Shown here: positions 52,530-61,649 of the stretch, piece after piece
Numbering within the stretch: the first letter of the stretch is position 1
Layout of the letters: each line of letters starts with the position of its first letter
Assembly (NCBI GenBank): GCA_030323885.1
Contig: CM059198.1
Span: forward strand, 63,514,917 to 63,578,916
Length of the DNA: 64,000 nt
Origin: Branchipolynoe longqiensis
Taxonomy: Eukaryota; Annelida; Polychaeta; Phyllodocida; Polynoidae
Direction: 5' to 3'
Made by a program: the position numbers and the translations under genes
Notes under the pieces: model-generated
The model's database searches: none
Seen by the model: the letters and a program-made list of their open reading frames with translations, nothing else
What the model was told of the DNA's origin: nothing

Positions 52530-53520
52530 TCGTGAGGAGAAACGGAGGGGGGAGAGGAGGGGAGGGAAGGGGTAGGGGATTGGATGGGGGATGAACCGGA
52601 AGTGTGAAGGGGGATGTAACGGGAAGTGAAGCGATGGAATGGGGGATGTAACCGGAAGTTGAAGTGAAGGGAGGGGGTGTAACCGGAAGTGAATGTGAAG
52701 GGAAAAGGGTTGTAACCGGCAGTTGAAGTGAAGTGAGGGGGATATAACCGGAAGTTCGAGTGAAGAGAGGGGGATGTAACCGGAAGTTGTAGTGAAGGGA
52801 GGGGGAATCTAACCAGAAGTTGAATTGAAGAGAAGATGTAACCGGAAGGGAAAGTGAAGGGAACAGGGTTGTAACCGGAAGTTGAAGTGAAGGGAGGGGG
52901 GATCTAACTGGAAGTTGAAGTGAAGGGAAGAGAAGATGCTGCGGTGAAGACAAGGCCATCTAACGGTAAGTTGAAGTGAAGAGCAGGGGATGTAACCGGA
53001 AGTTGAAGTGAAGAGAGGGTGATGTAACTGGAAGGTGTAGCGAAGGGAGGGGGGATGTAACCGGAAGTTGAATTGAAGAGAATATGTAACCGGAAGGGAA
53101 AGTGAAGGGAACAGGGTTGTAACCGGAAGTTGAAGTGAAGGGAGGGGGGGATCTAACCGGAAGTTGAAGTGAAGAGAAGAGAATACGCCGAGGTGAAGAC
53201 AAGGTCATCTAACGGTAAGTTGAAATGAAGAGCAGAGGATGCAACCGGAAGATGAAATGAAGAGAGGGGGATGTAACCGGAAGTTGAAGTGAAGAGAAGA
53301 GAAGACGTTGAGGTGAAGACAAAGCCATCTAACGGTAAGTTGAAGTGAAGAGCAGGGGATGTAACCGGAAGTTGTAGTGAAGGGAGGGGGGATGTAACCG
53401 GAAGTTGAATTGAAGAGAAGATGTAACCGGAACTGAAAGTGAAGGGAACGGGGTTGTAACCGGAAGGTGAAGTGAAGGGAGGTGGGATCTAACCGGAAGT
53501 TGAATTGAATGCATTTGGGA
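52530..53520. repeat. GGAAGTTGAAGTGAAG minisatellite
   Basis: About 1 kb of imperfect units of ~33-40 bp, each GATGTAACCGGAAGTTGAAG followed by TGAAGGGAGGGG. A higher-order unit of ~100-120 bp including GAAGACAAGGCCATCTAACG recurs at about 52947, 53195 and 53318. The minus-strand Ser/Pro/Leu frames up to 236 residues are array artefacts. Confidence 0.92.
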
Positions 53521-54029
53521 TTCCTTTGTGCAGATGTGTACCCGTTTTAGTGAAATATGATGAAGAATGTTGAATGCCAATACAAGCATAAATATATGGC
53601 CATCGCGGCCAACCTTTCCAGATTAAACATGGTTTAAGTCAGTCAGTGGACAGGTGAGCGAAGGGATTCTCAACGGGTGAGGCTGAGTCAGGGGTTGTCC
53701 ACGTGGAAAACCACACGTGAAGATTGGATGGGTGAGGGTGATGGTGAGGCCGATGGTGGTGGTAGGTGAGTGGGTAAATCCTAGATTGTCGCGGTGACTC
53801 ATCCTCAGATATAGATATATATTTAAGTAAGCTTACTTTCCCACCCCACCCCTACACTGACACACCTTTTCGCTTCTTACCTGTTCACATGTCTCACCTG
53901 TTTATGGACAGGTGTCACTCACGATGCCCCACTTGTTCATTTGTTCCAAGAAGATGAGGCTATAAATAGACCGGAACACCTAGAGCCGAAGCGGGACTTC
54001 ACGGAGTGTCGCTCGCTTACCTGTATCCT
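53521..54029. other. no recognised feature
   Basis: Unassigned. CCTGTTTATGGACAGGTGTC near 53938 contains short inverted words only. Confidence 0.4.
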
Positions 54030-55487
54030 GTCTGGAATTGAATTCGGAAGAGTAATTAATATCCTCTGAAATGATATAACGCCAATTGTAGGCTTCTTAT
54101 AATGACCATGTCGTGAGATAATTATACTTCTATGGTTCCTGTCAGCATTATATCAGAATAATTACGCATAGCTGTTGGTTGGGTTAATAGTCTACGTCGT
54201 GAGATAATTATACGTCTATGGTTCTTGTGATTGTTATATCAGAATAATTATGCATAGCTGTTGGTGGGTTCAAAAGTGTACGACGTGAGATAATTATACG
54301 TCTATGGTTATTGTGATTGTTATATATATCAGAATAATTACACATAGCTGTTTGTGGGGTTAAATATTATGTCATGAGATAGTTACACTTGGCATTGTTG
54401 GCATTATTGGCATTGTTATATCAAAATAATTACACATATCTGTTTGTGGGGTTAAAATGTGTAACTAAGAACAGGGTAAAGTGGCATAGACAGGTAAAGG
54501 TGGACTCATGGAGCGTAAGTGGCCTAATAGTTTGGATTCCAGCTCTGGAATAGCAGGAGTGCGCGTTGGAGTGCCGCTATTATGTTACCCTTCACTTTCA
54601 AACTCTCCCCCCATGACATTGATGCTCCCAATCCTCACCCTACTCATCATCCCCTTCCCTTTCATATCCACCTCCCCCTTTCCCCTTTCCCCTTTCCCCT
54701 TTCCCCTTTCCCCTTCCCCTTTCCCCTTTCCCCTTCCCCCTTTCCCCTTTCCCCTTTTCCCCTGTCCCCATTCCCTTTCCCTTTCCCCTTCCCCCTTTCC
54801 CCCATCCCCTCCCCCCCTTCTTCCACCTCCTTTCCTCGTGTTATCCCCTCCTCCTCCCACTAGTTTCTTCAACCTTCTCTCATTCCACTCCTCCCACTAC
54901 TCCTCCCCTGATCCTTTCCCGTCTACCTACTTCCCACTTCATCCCCACTTCTTCCCTTTGACCCTTCCCCTCCTTCCCTCCGCCTCTCTCCCCTCCTCCT
55001 ACCCCAGACCTCATCACTCTCCCAGTGACCAGGCGGGGTGGCCGAATGTGTTGAGCGTCTGTCTCCCGTGTTGGTAGATAGTGGGATTCGAATACTGGTC
55101 GGGTCAAACTGATGACTTAAAAATTGATACTTGTCGCTTCCTAGCCTGGTGCTTTGGCATCATTAGGATAGGGCAAGGACTGGCTGGCTCTGTGCCAGGA
55201 TAATGTGACCGAGTTGGATATCAGCTCATGGGGATGGCGGCGTGGTCTCACAGGGGGGAAGCAGTGTAAAGTTGCCATGAATGTGCAGTATAACAAGTTG
55301 TTACCCCTCCTGATATGACCTTAGATGTTGCCAGGAGATAAAACTCCAACAACCAAAACCAAATTATTCTGATGTAACGATGACAAGGCCCATAGAAATA
55401 AACTTATCTCATGACACGGTCATTATAGGAAACTTACAATTAGTATTTCGCTGGATAGCAACTACTCTTGCAAATTCGAATCCAGAC
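54030..55487. mobile_element. 1.46-kb element with ~115-bp inverted ends and subterminal 87-bp repeats
   Basis: Left end TGTCTGGAATTGAATTCGGA and right end (reverse complement) TGTCTGGATTCGAATTTGCA, collinear for about 115 bp through TATAATGACC-TGTC-TGAGATAA. Inside the left end, the ~87-bp unit starting CGTGAGATAATTATAC repeats four to five times (to about 54465). The interior holds a CCCCTTT tract (54660-54800) and a SINE-A copy. No transposase is seen. Confidence 0.72.
55030..55365 (+). mobile_element. SINE-A copy, nested
   Basis: Full-length plus-strand copy (head GGTGGCCGAATGTGTTGAGC, tail CCAACAACCAAAACC) inside the 54.0-55.5-kb element. Confidence 0.85.
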
Positions 55488-55488
55488 A

Positions 55489-55780
55489 TGGCGGAGTGGT
55501 TAGAGTGTCTGACTTTTTTCTAGGTCAGACTCCTAATCTGAGGGTTGGCGGTTCAATTTCCCGTGCCCCCAGCTCTGCCAATTTGGATTTCCACCGCTGT
55601 CTATAACTTATAGCATCATCAAAGGCCGGTTGCTCTCATACCATGTCTATGTGGTGTGGGAGGTTAAAAATCCCTTGGGTCGGTAAAAGTGTAGGCTCGG
55701 GCTTTCTATCGACCAGCAGTGGAATGAGGAAGACCACTCGTCTATGACTGAAATTTCCCCTGCATAAACAACTAATGGAC
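55489..55780 (+). mobile_element. SINE-B copy, variant 3' end
   Basis: Begins ATGGCGGAGTGGTTAGAGTG directly after the inverted-end element. It shares the GACCAGCAGTGGAATGAGG 3' variant with the 41.2-kb copy. Confidence 0.85.
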
Positions 55781-55992
55781 CTAAAAATAACACACAAAAA
55801 AACAACCTTCCTTCTGCCTCTGTCTCTCCTCCTCCTACCCCAGACCTCCTCCGTCTTCCTGATTGCGAACCCTCCTTCCACCGTACCCTCTTTCCACCCA
55901 TCCCCCATCCAACCCCTTCAGCTGTCCACTCCTTCCCGGTTGGCATCTTCACCTGGCTCCTCTTGGCAGGCACCTTGACATCTGGAGGCCAA

Positions 55993-56412
55993 CTAGATAA
56001 AAGAGTCACCCGGTACTTGTAGTACACGGGTGAAGACCAGCCTTATATAAATACGGGCGAAAATAGTGTTAGTATGGAACAAGAAGTAGAATGCCTGGCA
56101 CCAGTGTCAAATGGTTACTTATATCAGAACAGAGTTGGTGAAATGGGAGAGAATGCAAAAAGACAAGATGGCGGCCAGAGAATGCCATCGATTTCACTTT
56201 TAAATTGCATTAAAGTATATGTTTTATTATATTTTCTAACTCAAAAGTAGCGGGTAAACATAAAGACATATACAAAGAATAAATGTTGCTTCTTAGATTG
56301 TGAAATTAGGCTGTCATAAAGACTCATTTCATTAGCCCGATTTGTCTACTGTTTTTATATAAGGCTGGTTTTCACCCGTGTACTGGAAGTACGGGGTGAA
56401 TCTTTTATCTAG
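55993..56412. mobile_element. MITE-2, full-length copy
   Basis: 420 bp with ~60-bp inverted ends (CTAGATAAAAGAGTCACCCG against CTAGATAAAAGATTCACCCC, both leading to ACACGGGTGAA-ACCAGCC). AGGCCA flanks both sides (55986-55991, 56413-56418), an apparent 6-bp target duplication. No coding capacity. Confidence 0.85.
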
Positions 56413-56539
56413 AGGCCACTCAGCAGGGAGGGAGGGAGGCCAGGTAAACCTTTCTCTACTCCCTCAACAACCAGCCCTAGCAACCAACCAACACTAATCT
56501 AATCTATCTGTTCACCAGTCCATGTCCCCTCATTTGTTC
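56413..56539. other. no recognised feature
   Basis: Short unassigned stretch. Confidence 0.4.
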
Positions 56540-56755
56540 CTGTGTTGTTGGTTTACGTCCTAGCAACATGTAAGGTCATATCGACTTGTGACAGTGCGCA
56601 CTCATAACGATGTTATAGTGCTCGGCTTTATATACCAGGCTGCCGGTACCATGACCTGAAGTCACACAGTCACATTATCCTCATACTGTGCAAACCAGTC
56701 CTTGCCCTATCCTAGTAATACCGAGCGCCAGGCTAAGAACCAGGATAGGTTATAA
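56540..56755 (-). mobile_element. SINE-A copy, head truncated and shortened
   Basis: Tail at left (TTGTTGGTTTACGTCCTAGC), body with small deletions; ends before the head. 56756-57074 is unassigned. Confidence 0.68.
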
Positions 56756-57074
56756 ATCTTTAGTATTAAATTATAACCTATCTTATAATATAACTTGGCA
56801 CTGATTGTTGTTACCTTGCATGAACTATCTGGGAGTAGTGCGTAAACCCGCCACCAGGTGGCTTGGCAGCGTTGCGTGTGGTGCCTCCAGGTGCAGTAGA
56901 CAGGTAAGCGGCACCTCTAATGGCAGGCCTAACTGCCTGCCATCACATAGTCATGTGATATCATCAACACTGCATACCCTCCAGCGAAGGCCTGGAGTAT
57001 AACACAGGCAGGCTTCATTTGCATCGACATTTCTACAGGAGGATATTTGTTTCTAAATATGATATAATATCAAT

Positions 57075-57295
57075 ATTTAAGGCGCAAAAAAACCTAATCC
57101 AAAAATTGAGATAAACATTGGAATCAAACCTTCAAAAGATTCCCTTTTTGTTACATTCCTATGTATTGTTCATTAAGCCATAATCAGTATCTCACAAGAA
57201 GAGTGGAATTAGTGGGAATTAATTAAAAAAGGTTTTATTTTTATTAAGATTTTGGATTGGCGGTTATGGGGTTTTGTGCCTGAACTCTTCATATG
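57075..57295. mobile_element. MITE-4 copy
   Basis: Ends TTTAAGGCGCAAAAAAACC and TTCAGGCACAAAACCCCATA are inverted; interior GAGTGGAATTAGTGGGAATT as in the 22.3-kb palindrome. Confidence 0.7.
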
Positions 57296-57339
57296 CTCTG
57301 TAATGTAATTCAGTAATGCGGAAACCATATCTCAGTCTG

Positions 57340-57500
57340 GACGACGGTCTAAACCGACCACCCCCCTAAATCGACCACCTCCCTAAATCGACCATTTAAA
57401 GTCGGTCCCATGGTCGGTTGATTTAGACTTAGAGAGGTTTTACTATATAATACTTTAACTAACAGGCAGTGTCATAAGTAAACCCTTACACTTGTTGCGA
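57340..57500 (-). mobile_element. Tigger-like MITE, decayed inverted copy with flank
   Basis: Contains GGTCGGTTGATTTAGACTTA and AGAGGTTTTACTATATAA, the inverse of 58462-58620, and continues into GGCAGTGTCATAAGTAAACC, which also flanks the 58.5-kb copy. Element and flank are therefore duplicated together in inverse orientation. Confidence 0.6.
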
Positions 57501-57602
57501 TATGCTTACTGACGGTCTAAACTGAGATAAGGGTTCCACATTACTGACTTACATTACAGAGCATATGAAGAGTTCAGGCACAAAACGACATAACCGCCAT
57601 TC

Positions 57603-57717
57603 CAAATGATTTGACGAGGTTATTTGCGGAGCTGCTTTGCTCTGCAAATTAGCAGAAGAATGATGATATGTATAATATGTTCTTCGAAGTAAATTTCAGC
57701 CTTTAAATAGAGCACAC
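57603..57717 (+). repeat. ~110-bp direct repeat, copy 1
   Basis: GACGAGGTTATTTGCGGAGC to TTTCAGCCTTTAAATA, nearly the same as 58814-58917. Confidence 0.8.
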
Positions 57718-57734
57718 ACTCATGGCAATGGGCC

Positions 57735-57860
57735 CCGTATGGTGGCCGAATCGGTAGAGCGCAGTGGCCGAATCGTTAGAGTGCGGGCCTCTCATGCGGG
57801 AGATCGAGAGTTTGGTTCCTGGTCGACTCAAACCAATGACTTATTATCAGTCTGGTTCAA
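57735..57860 (+). mobile_element. SINE-A head, duplicated A box
   Basis: The head segment GGTGGCCGAATCGGTAGAGC is followed by a second AGTGGCCGAATCGTTAGAG before the rest of the head. The body stops after GACTTATTATCAG. Confidence 0.65.
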
Positions 57861-58461
57861 AAGTAGAATATAATGGATCGGAACCCAGGACAATTAACCC
57901 TCCCACCTGTATGTGAGGGATGGTCAAATTAACGAGACCACCCTACACACCACACGTCAAGTTTGGGTGCTGCAGCTTAAGTGCTGTCGCTGGTGGCAAC
58001 GGTTGCTAAGTTCTCATGCTATCCAGTAGATTGGACCGGAGGAGTGCAATATGTGTTAGTACGGGTGAACTGGACAGCTGGCGGGAAGGTAGATAGAGCA
58101 TTATGGGAAACATTGGGGGGGTTCCACGCTCTGAATTACCCACATTGCCCCGCAACATGAACAATTCTTGGAATATAAATAAAGGCGATCCTTCACTTCC
58201 ACTTCTAAGTGGCCTGTCATATATGTTAATGAAGCCACTATATGTAGTGTATTGTGCTCTAGTTCCCATTTCTGCCACAAGGCAGCACTTAGACATTTTA
58301 TTTTATTTTCAGCACTGCAAACCAGAATTCATATATAGATGCATGTTCTAAGTGCATAGTATTAATAATAATCATAATAGTAATCACAATAATCATAATG
58401 CAAATTATAATGCAAATCGTAATAATAATCATGATCATAGTAATACACATCATTGATACAA
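57861..58461. other. no recognised feature
   Basis: Unassigned, with (AAT)/(ATA)-rich sequence at about 58360-58450. Confidence 0.4.
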
Positions 58462-58508
58462 AAGTGTAAGGGTTTAGTTATGACACTGCCACTTCAGTTA
58501 AAGTATTA

Positions 58509-58690
58509 TACAGTAAAACCTCTCTAAATCAACCGACCATGGGACCGACTTTAAGTGGTCGATTTTGGGAGCTGGTCGGTTTAGAGAGTTAGAATATCCT
58601 TGCAATGATACTGTTGGGAGCCATTTAAAGCGGTCAATATAGGGGAGTGGTCAATGTGTGGAGGTGGTCGGTTATAGAGGTTTTACTGTA
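58509..58690. mobile_element. Tigger/pogo-like MITE
   Basis: 182 bp bounded by TACAGTAAAACCTCTCTAAA and TACAGTAAAACCTCTATAAC as inverted ends. The CAGTAAAACCTC terminus and TA boundary resemble Tigger/pogo DNA transposons. Interior GGTCGATTTTGGGAGCTGG. No transposase. Confidence 0.75.
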
Positions 58691-58813
58691 CTCTTATAAT
58701 TAATTTGGGGAGTTGCTCTTTGGACAGTCAGTTTGGGAGGTACTTATGCAATTATTCTAGTTATATTGGTTCGGTAGACTTGCGTGGATAATTTGGACAT
58801 CATCATGGTTAAT

Positions 58814-58917
58814 GATTGGACGAGGTTATTTACGGAGCTGCTTTGCTCTGCGAATTAGCGGAAGAATGATTATATGTATAATATGTTCTTCAAAGTAAAT
58901 TTCAGCCTTTAAATATT
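58814..58917 (+). repeat. ~105-bp direct repeat, copy 2
   Basis: Same as 57603-57717. It ends at CAGCCTTTAAATA, exactly where the NADAR homology begins. Confidence 0.8.
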
Positions 58918-59202
58918 GCGGACCAGATCCCGGAGACCACTGAATGGCGCTATGGAAGAGAGGCACTGCTAACATCAATCATAAACAAGAAATTCGACCA
59001 GAACCCTGACCTGGCAGACATGCTTGTGGCCACAGGGAACTTGAAGCTAAATGAAGCAACCAACAATGCCTACTATGGGATAGGTGCAACACTCCATAGC
59101 AAAGCACTGAGAGATAGGGCCTATAGTGGCTTGAACAAACTAGGCCAGGTGCTGGTGACCAAGAGAAACACCCTCAGGGAAGCACAGAACCTCGCTAACT
59201 AA
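58882..59202 (+). pseudogene. NADAR-domain (YbiA-like) fragment, N-terminus missing
   Basis: C-terminal two-thirds of a NADAR domain, the family of YbiA-like N-glycosidases proposed to act on riboflavin-pathway intermediates or ADP-ribose-related substrates. The open frame (106 codons) follows an in-frame TAA. Domain homology starts at about 58921 with IPETTEWRYGREALLTSI, then KKFDQNPDLADMLVATGN, LKLNEATNNAYYGIGATLH and SGLNKLGQVLVTKRNTLRE. These match the family pattern W-R-KF-QN-L-LL-TG-L-EA-WG-G-G-N-LG-L-R-L, with YYGIG in place of the usual WGIG. The N-terminal part with the first catalytic residues is absent; it is cut by the ~105-bp repeat. A first exon elsewhere cannot be excluded, though no splice acceptor is obvious. 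It may belong to a TE or to a host gene. Confidence 0.7.
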
Positions 59203-59758
59203 AGAAAAATCACCAAGTAACAGCACAGTGATCAAATATATGTTAACTGCATCTTACATTTAACAGCCTAGTATACTGCCTAAGAATAAATTTGAAGAAG
59301 TTACCCTGTGTTCAAACTAATTTTCGTGCAAGGACTTACTCTATATCCCCCCCCTATTGATTCAACTCACAATAAAGCATACAATATTGATAATCAGTCA
59401 TTGTAGCAGCAAGATTTCCCACCATGCATAGCCTTGAAATTAAATACAATATACCAGACAAAAGAATGAACATAGATCATTGCCCCCCCTTTCCACACTC
59501 ATAAGCGAGGTACTGCCAAGTCTCCCCCCCCCATCTCAATTCCAGCCAGCAAAACAAACATGATCCTAGCACCAGACAACGCAGCTGTGCCAGGATGCTG
59601 CTGAACACCGGCCAAAACAGCAAATGGCGAAGTGAAGGAAGAGAAGTTAAGTATGACTAAAACCATCTGATGCTAGGTACTCCAGGCTGAATTTTCTTGT
59701 CACTAAGTTAGTTTGCAAATGGTGCAGCTAGAAAGCTCTTGTGATACTGATTACAGGT
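59203..59758. other. no recognised feature
   Basis: Downstream of the NADAR stop; poly(C) runs but no repeat or gene recognised. Confidence 0.4.
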
Positions 59759-60012
59759 GTAGGCCTGTCTCGGGGGGTGATAACTCTTCTTTTGTCCATT
59801 GTAGTGATCGACACAAAACAGCACAAAAACGGTTTCACTAGAAACACAAGGACATTTGCTTCAAGTGAATATGTGTTCTATTGGGATTATGAAACACCGT
59901 GTAAAAAACAAACCAGTTTATCCTGGCCAAATGCATAAGGATGGTGTGTTGATTGTTGCAATGGACAAGGTTTTTGTCCCATATTGGTTGGCACCTTTTG
60001 AGACAGCCTCAT
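59759..60012. mobile_element. MITE-3 copy
   Basis: Inverse of 21211-21470. Ends TAGGCCTGTCTCGGGGGGTG and ATGAGGCTGTCTCAAAAGG, with TTGTCCATTGTAGTGATCG inside. Confidence 0.68.
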
Positions 60013-60694
60013 GAGTATAATAAGGAAATCTGGTCTATTAGTCCCTGAGTTATGAATTTCGTAATATGTAGTTTTGCCATTAATTTTGCATGAATTTTTC
60101 ATGATTCTGCACATGCTTTAATCCTGATGTTTGAGGCTGCCTGCCAAAGGCAAATTACATTTGATTCACATCATTATTCATTTAACTTAATAATTCTAGT
60201 AAAAGTTCTAATCAAATTTTTGTTCAGACCTTACAAATAAATAAGTATTTGTCGAGCAATTTGACATCAAACTTGGCAAATTGTGTTATTTTTCACTAAC
60301 CACCCTTGATCAAATCTTTAGAAAATTAACGTCTCTGGTTCTATTTGTGATACTGATGGCAACCAGTCCTTTGTTTGGAGAACCTATTAACACACAGTGT
60401 ATCCTTCGATTGATCCCAGAGCTAATTCCACTGCTATAAATAGCAGCTGTCATTGACCTAAGATAGTACTGATAGAAAATGCAAAAGGAATACTAATAAT
60501 GATTGGACAGGCCTGGTAGATTGACCTGAAACCTTACCTAACTGAAAATGTGGGAAATAATTTACTGAACTATTTTCTGAACTATACCATATGTGAAGAA
60601 CACCCCCCTCCTCCTGTATCATAAAGAACTGCCAATGTCTCTCCTTGTGATTGTTTTTGATCAGTACCCGCCCTGACCTCACCTACCAGCGTGA
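60013..60694. other. unassigned, possibly LINE 5' region
   Basis: No coding region recognised. It may belong to the untranslated 5' part of the LINE that ends the window. Confidence 0.35.
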
Positions 60695-61069
60695 TACCAC
60701 GACTGTGCCGAGGATGCCAAGAGCCACCATGACCAGTACCAGAGGATGCTGCCACCGCCCATAAGCACACCAACAATTGAACTGTGTCAACACAAGCTCC
60801 TTCACCACAAAAGACCGCAGATTTATAAGGACCACAGTTTGATAAGGCCCACAGTGAGCCCTCTCAGGACAAACTATATTCGCTACAAAAGACCAAAGAT
60901 TTATAAGGCCCACAGTGTACTATCAGTGGAAAAACTGGCCTACTACTAACTTATGGGGCCCATATACTCTCCTTGTTATCACTGTGACCATGACTTATGT
61001 CACAGACAAAACGATACTGACTATCAGGAAACAACATGCCCCATATCCAGGCAACCTTGTGGACTGTGA
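60695..61069 (+). pseudogene. possible ORF1 relic upstream of the LINE
   Basis: One frame open from 60695 to 61069 except for a TAA at 60947-60949. It reads YHDCAEDAKSHHDQYQRM, then a twofold motif (HKRPQIYKDHS and YKRPKIYKAHS), then a Cys/His cluster C-x2-C-x4-CH...C with PCYHCDHDLCH and TTCPISRQPC. In another frame, CSMEWMCTTC lies at about 61160-61190. A Cys/His-rich ORF1 before ORF2 is usual in CR1/Jockey-type LINEs, so position and composition suggest a decayed ORF1. No full zinc-finger domain could be made out. Confidence 0.35.
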
Positions 61070-61649
61070 CCCCCAAATCTGTCATAGGTGATTTCCTCCC
61101 TCTGCCTGCCCTAGTGACCAGTGCCTTTTAGGTAAAACACCTTAGCCATCAATGCGATGTTCCATGGAGTGGATGTGTACCACTTGTGGGGATTAGGCTA
61201 TCTGGTAGTATACTGAACTTCCGATCGCTATGTAATGGTGGTTCTCTCTGACAGTGTTCTCCTGTTGTCATGTTATCAACGTTCTCAATGTTATAAATCA
61301 TGTCGATTGTCAGTGATGGGTGCTGGCTGTGTGTCCTGGGTAAAAGCATCATTGCCATTGACGCGTTGTTGCATGTCAGGATGGTTGCGCTGCTTGTGTA
61401 CTGAACTGGTGATCAGGAGTTGAGATTTAACTTTCCTTTTGCTACCATTTACAGTCTTACCACATATAGAAAACAGTTTTTAGTGCCCGCTACTATGGAC
61501 ATTACTGCATGAGAGCACCATGCACACACAGAACACACCAAGTATGCACATGATATGAGATACAAGAGCATAAATATAATTTAAAAAGTTATGATACAAA
61601 TTCTCAGCCCAGATAAACACTCAACACTCACTAAGATAAACAAATAAAC
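61070..61649. other. unassigned, presumed LINE region between ORF1 and ORF2
   Basis: No clear coding region; short Cys-containing frames only. ORF2 opens after the in-frame TAA at 61632-61634. Confidence 0.35.

Noticed and set aside
52249..53589. 236-residue Ser/Pro/Leu frame and relatives on the minus strand
   Set aside because: Minisatellite artefacts; they change frame between units and have no domain.
54508..55077. 189-residue Pro/Ser/Phe frame
   Set aside because: It crosses the CCCCTTT tract and a SINE; composition only.
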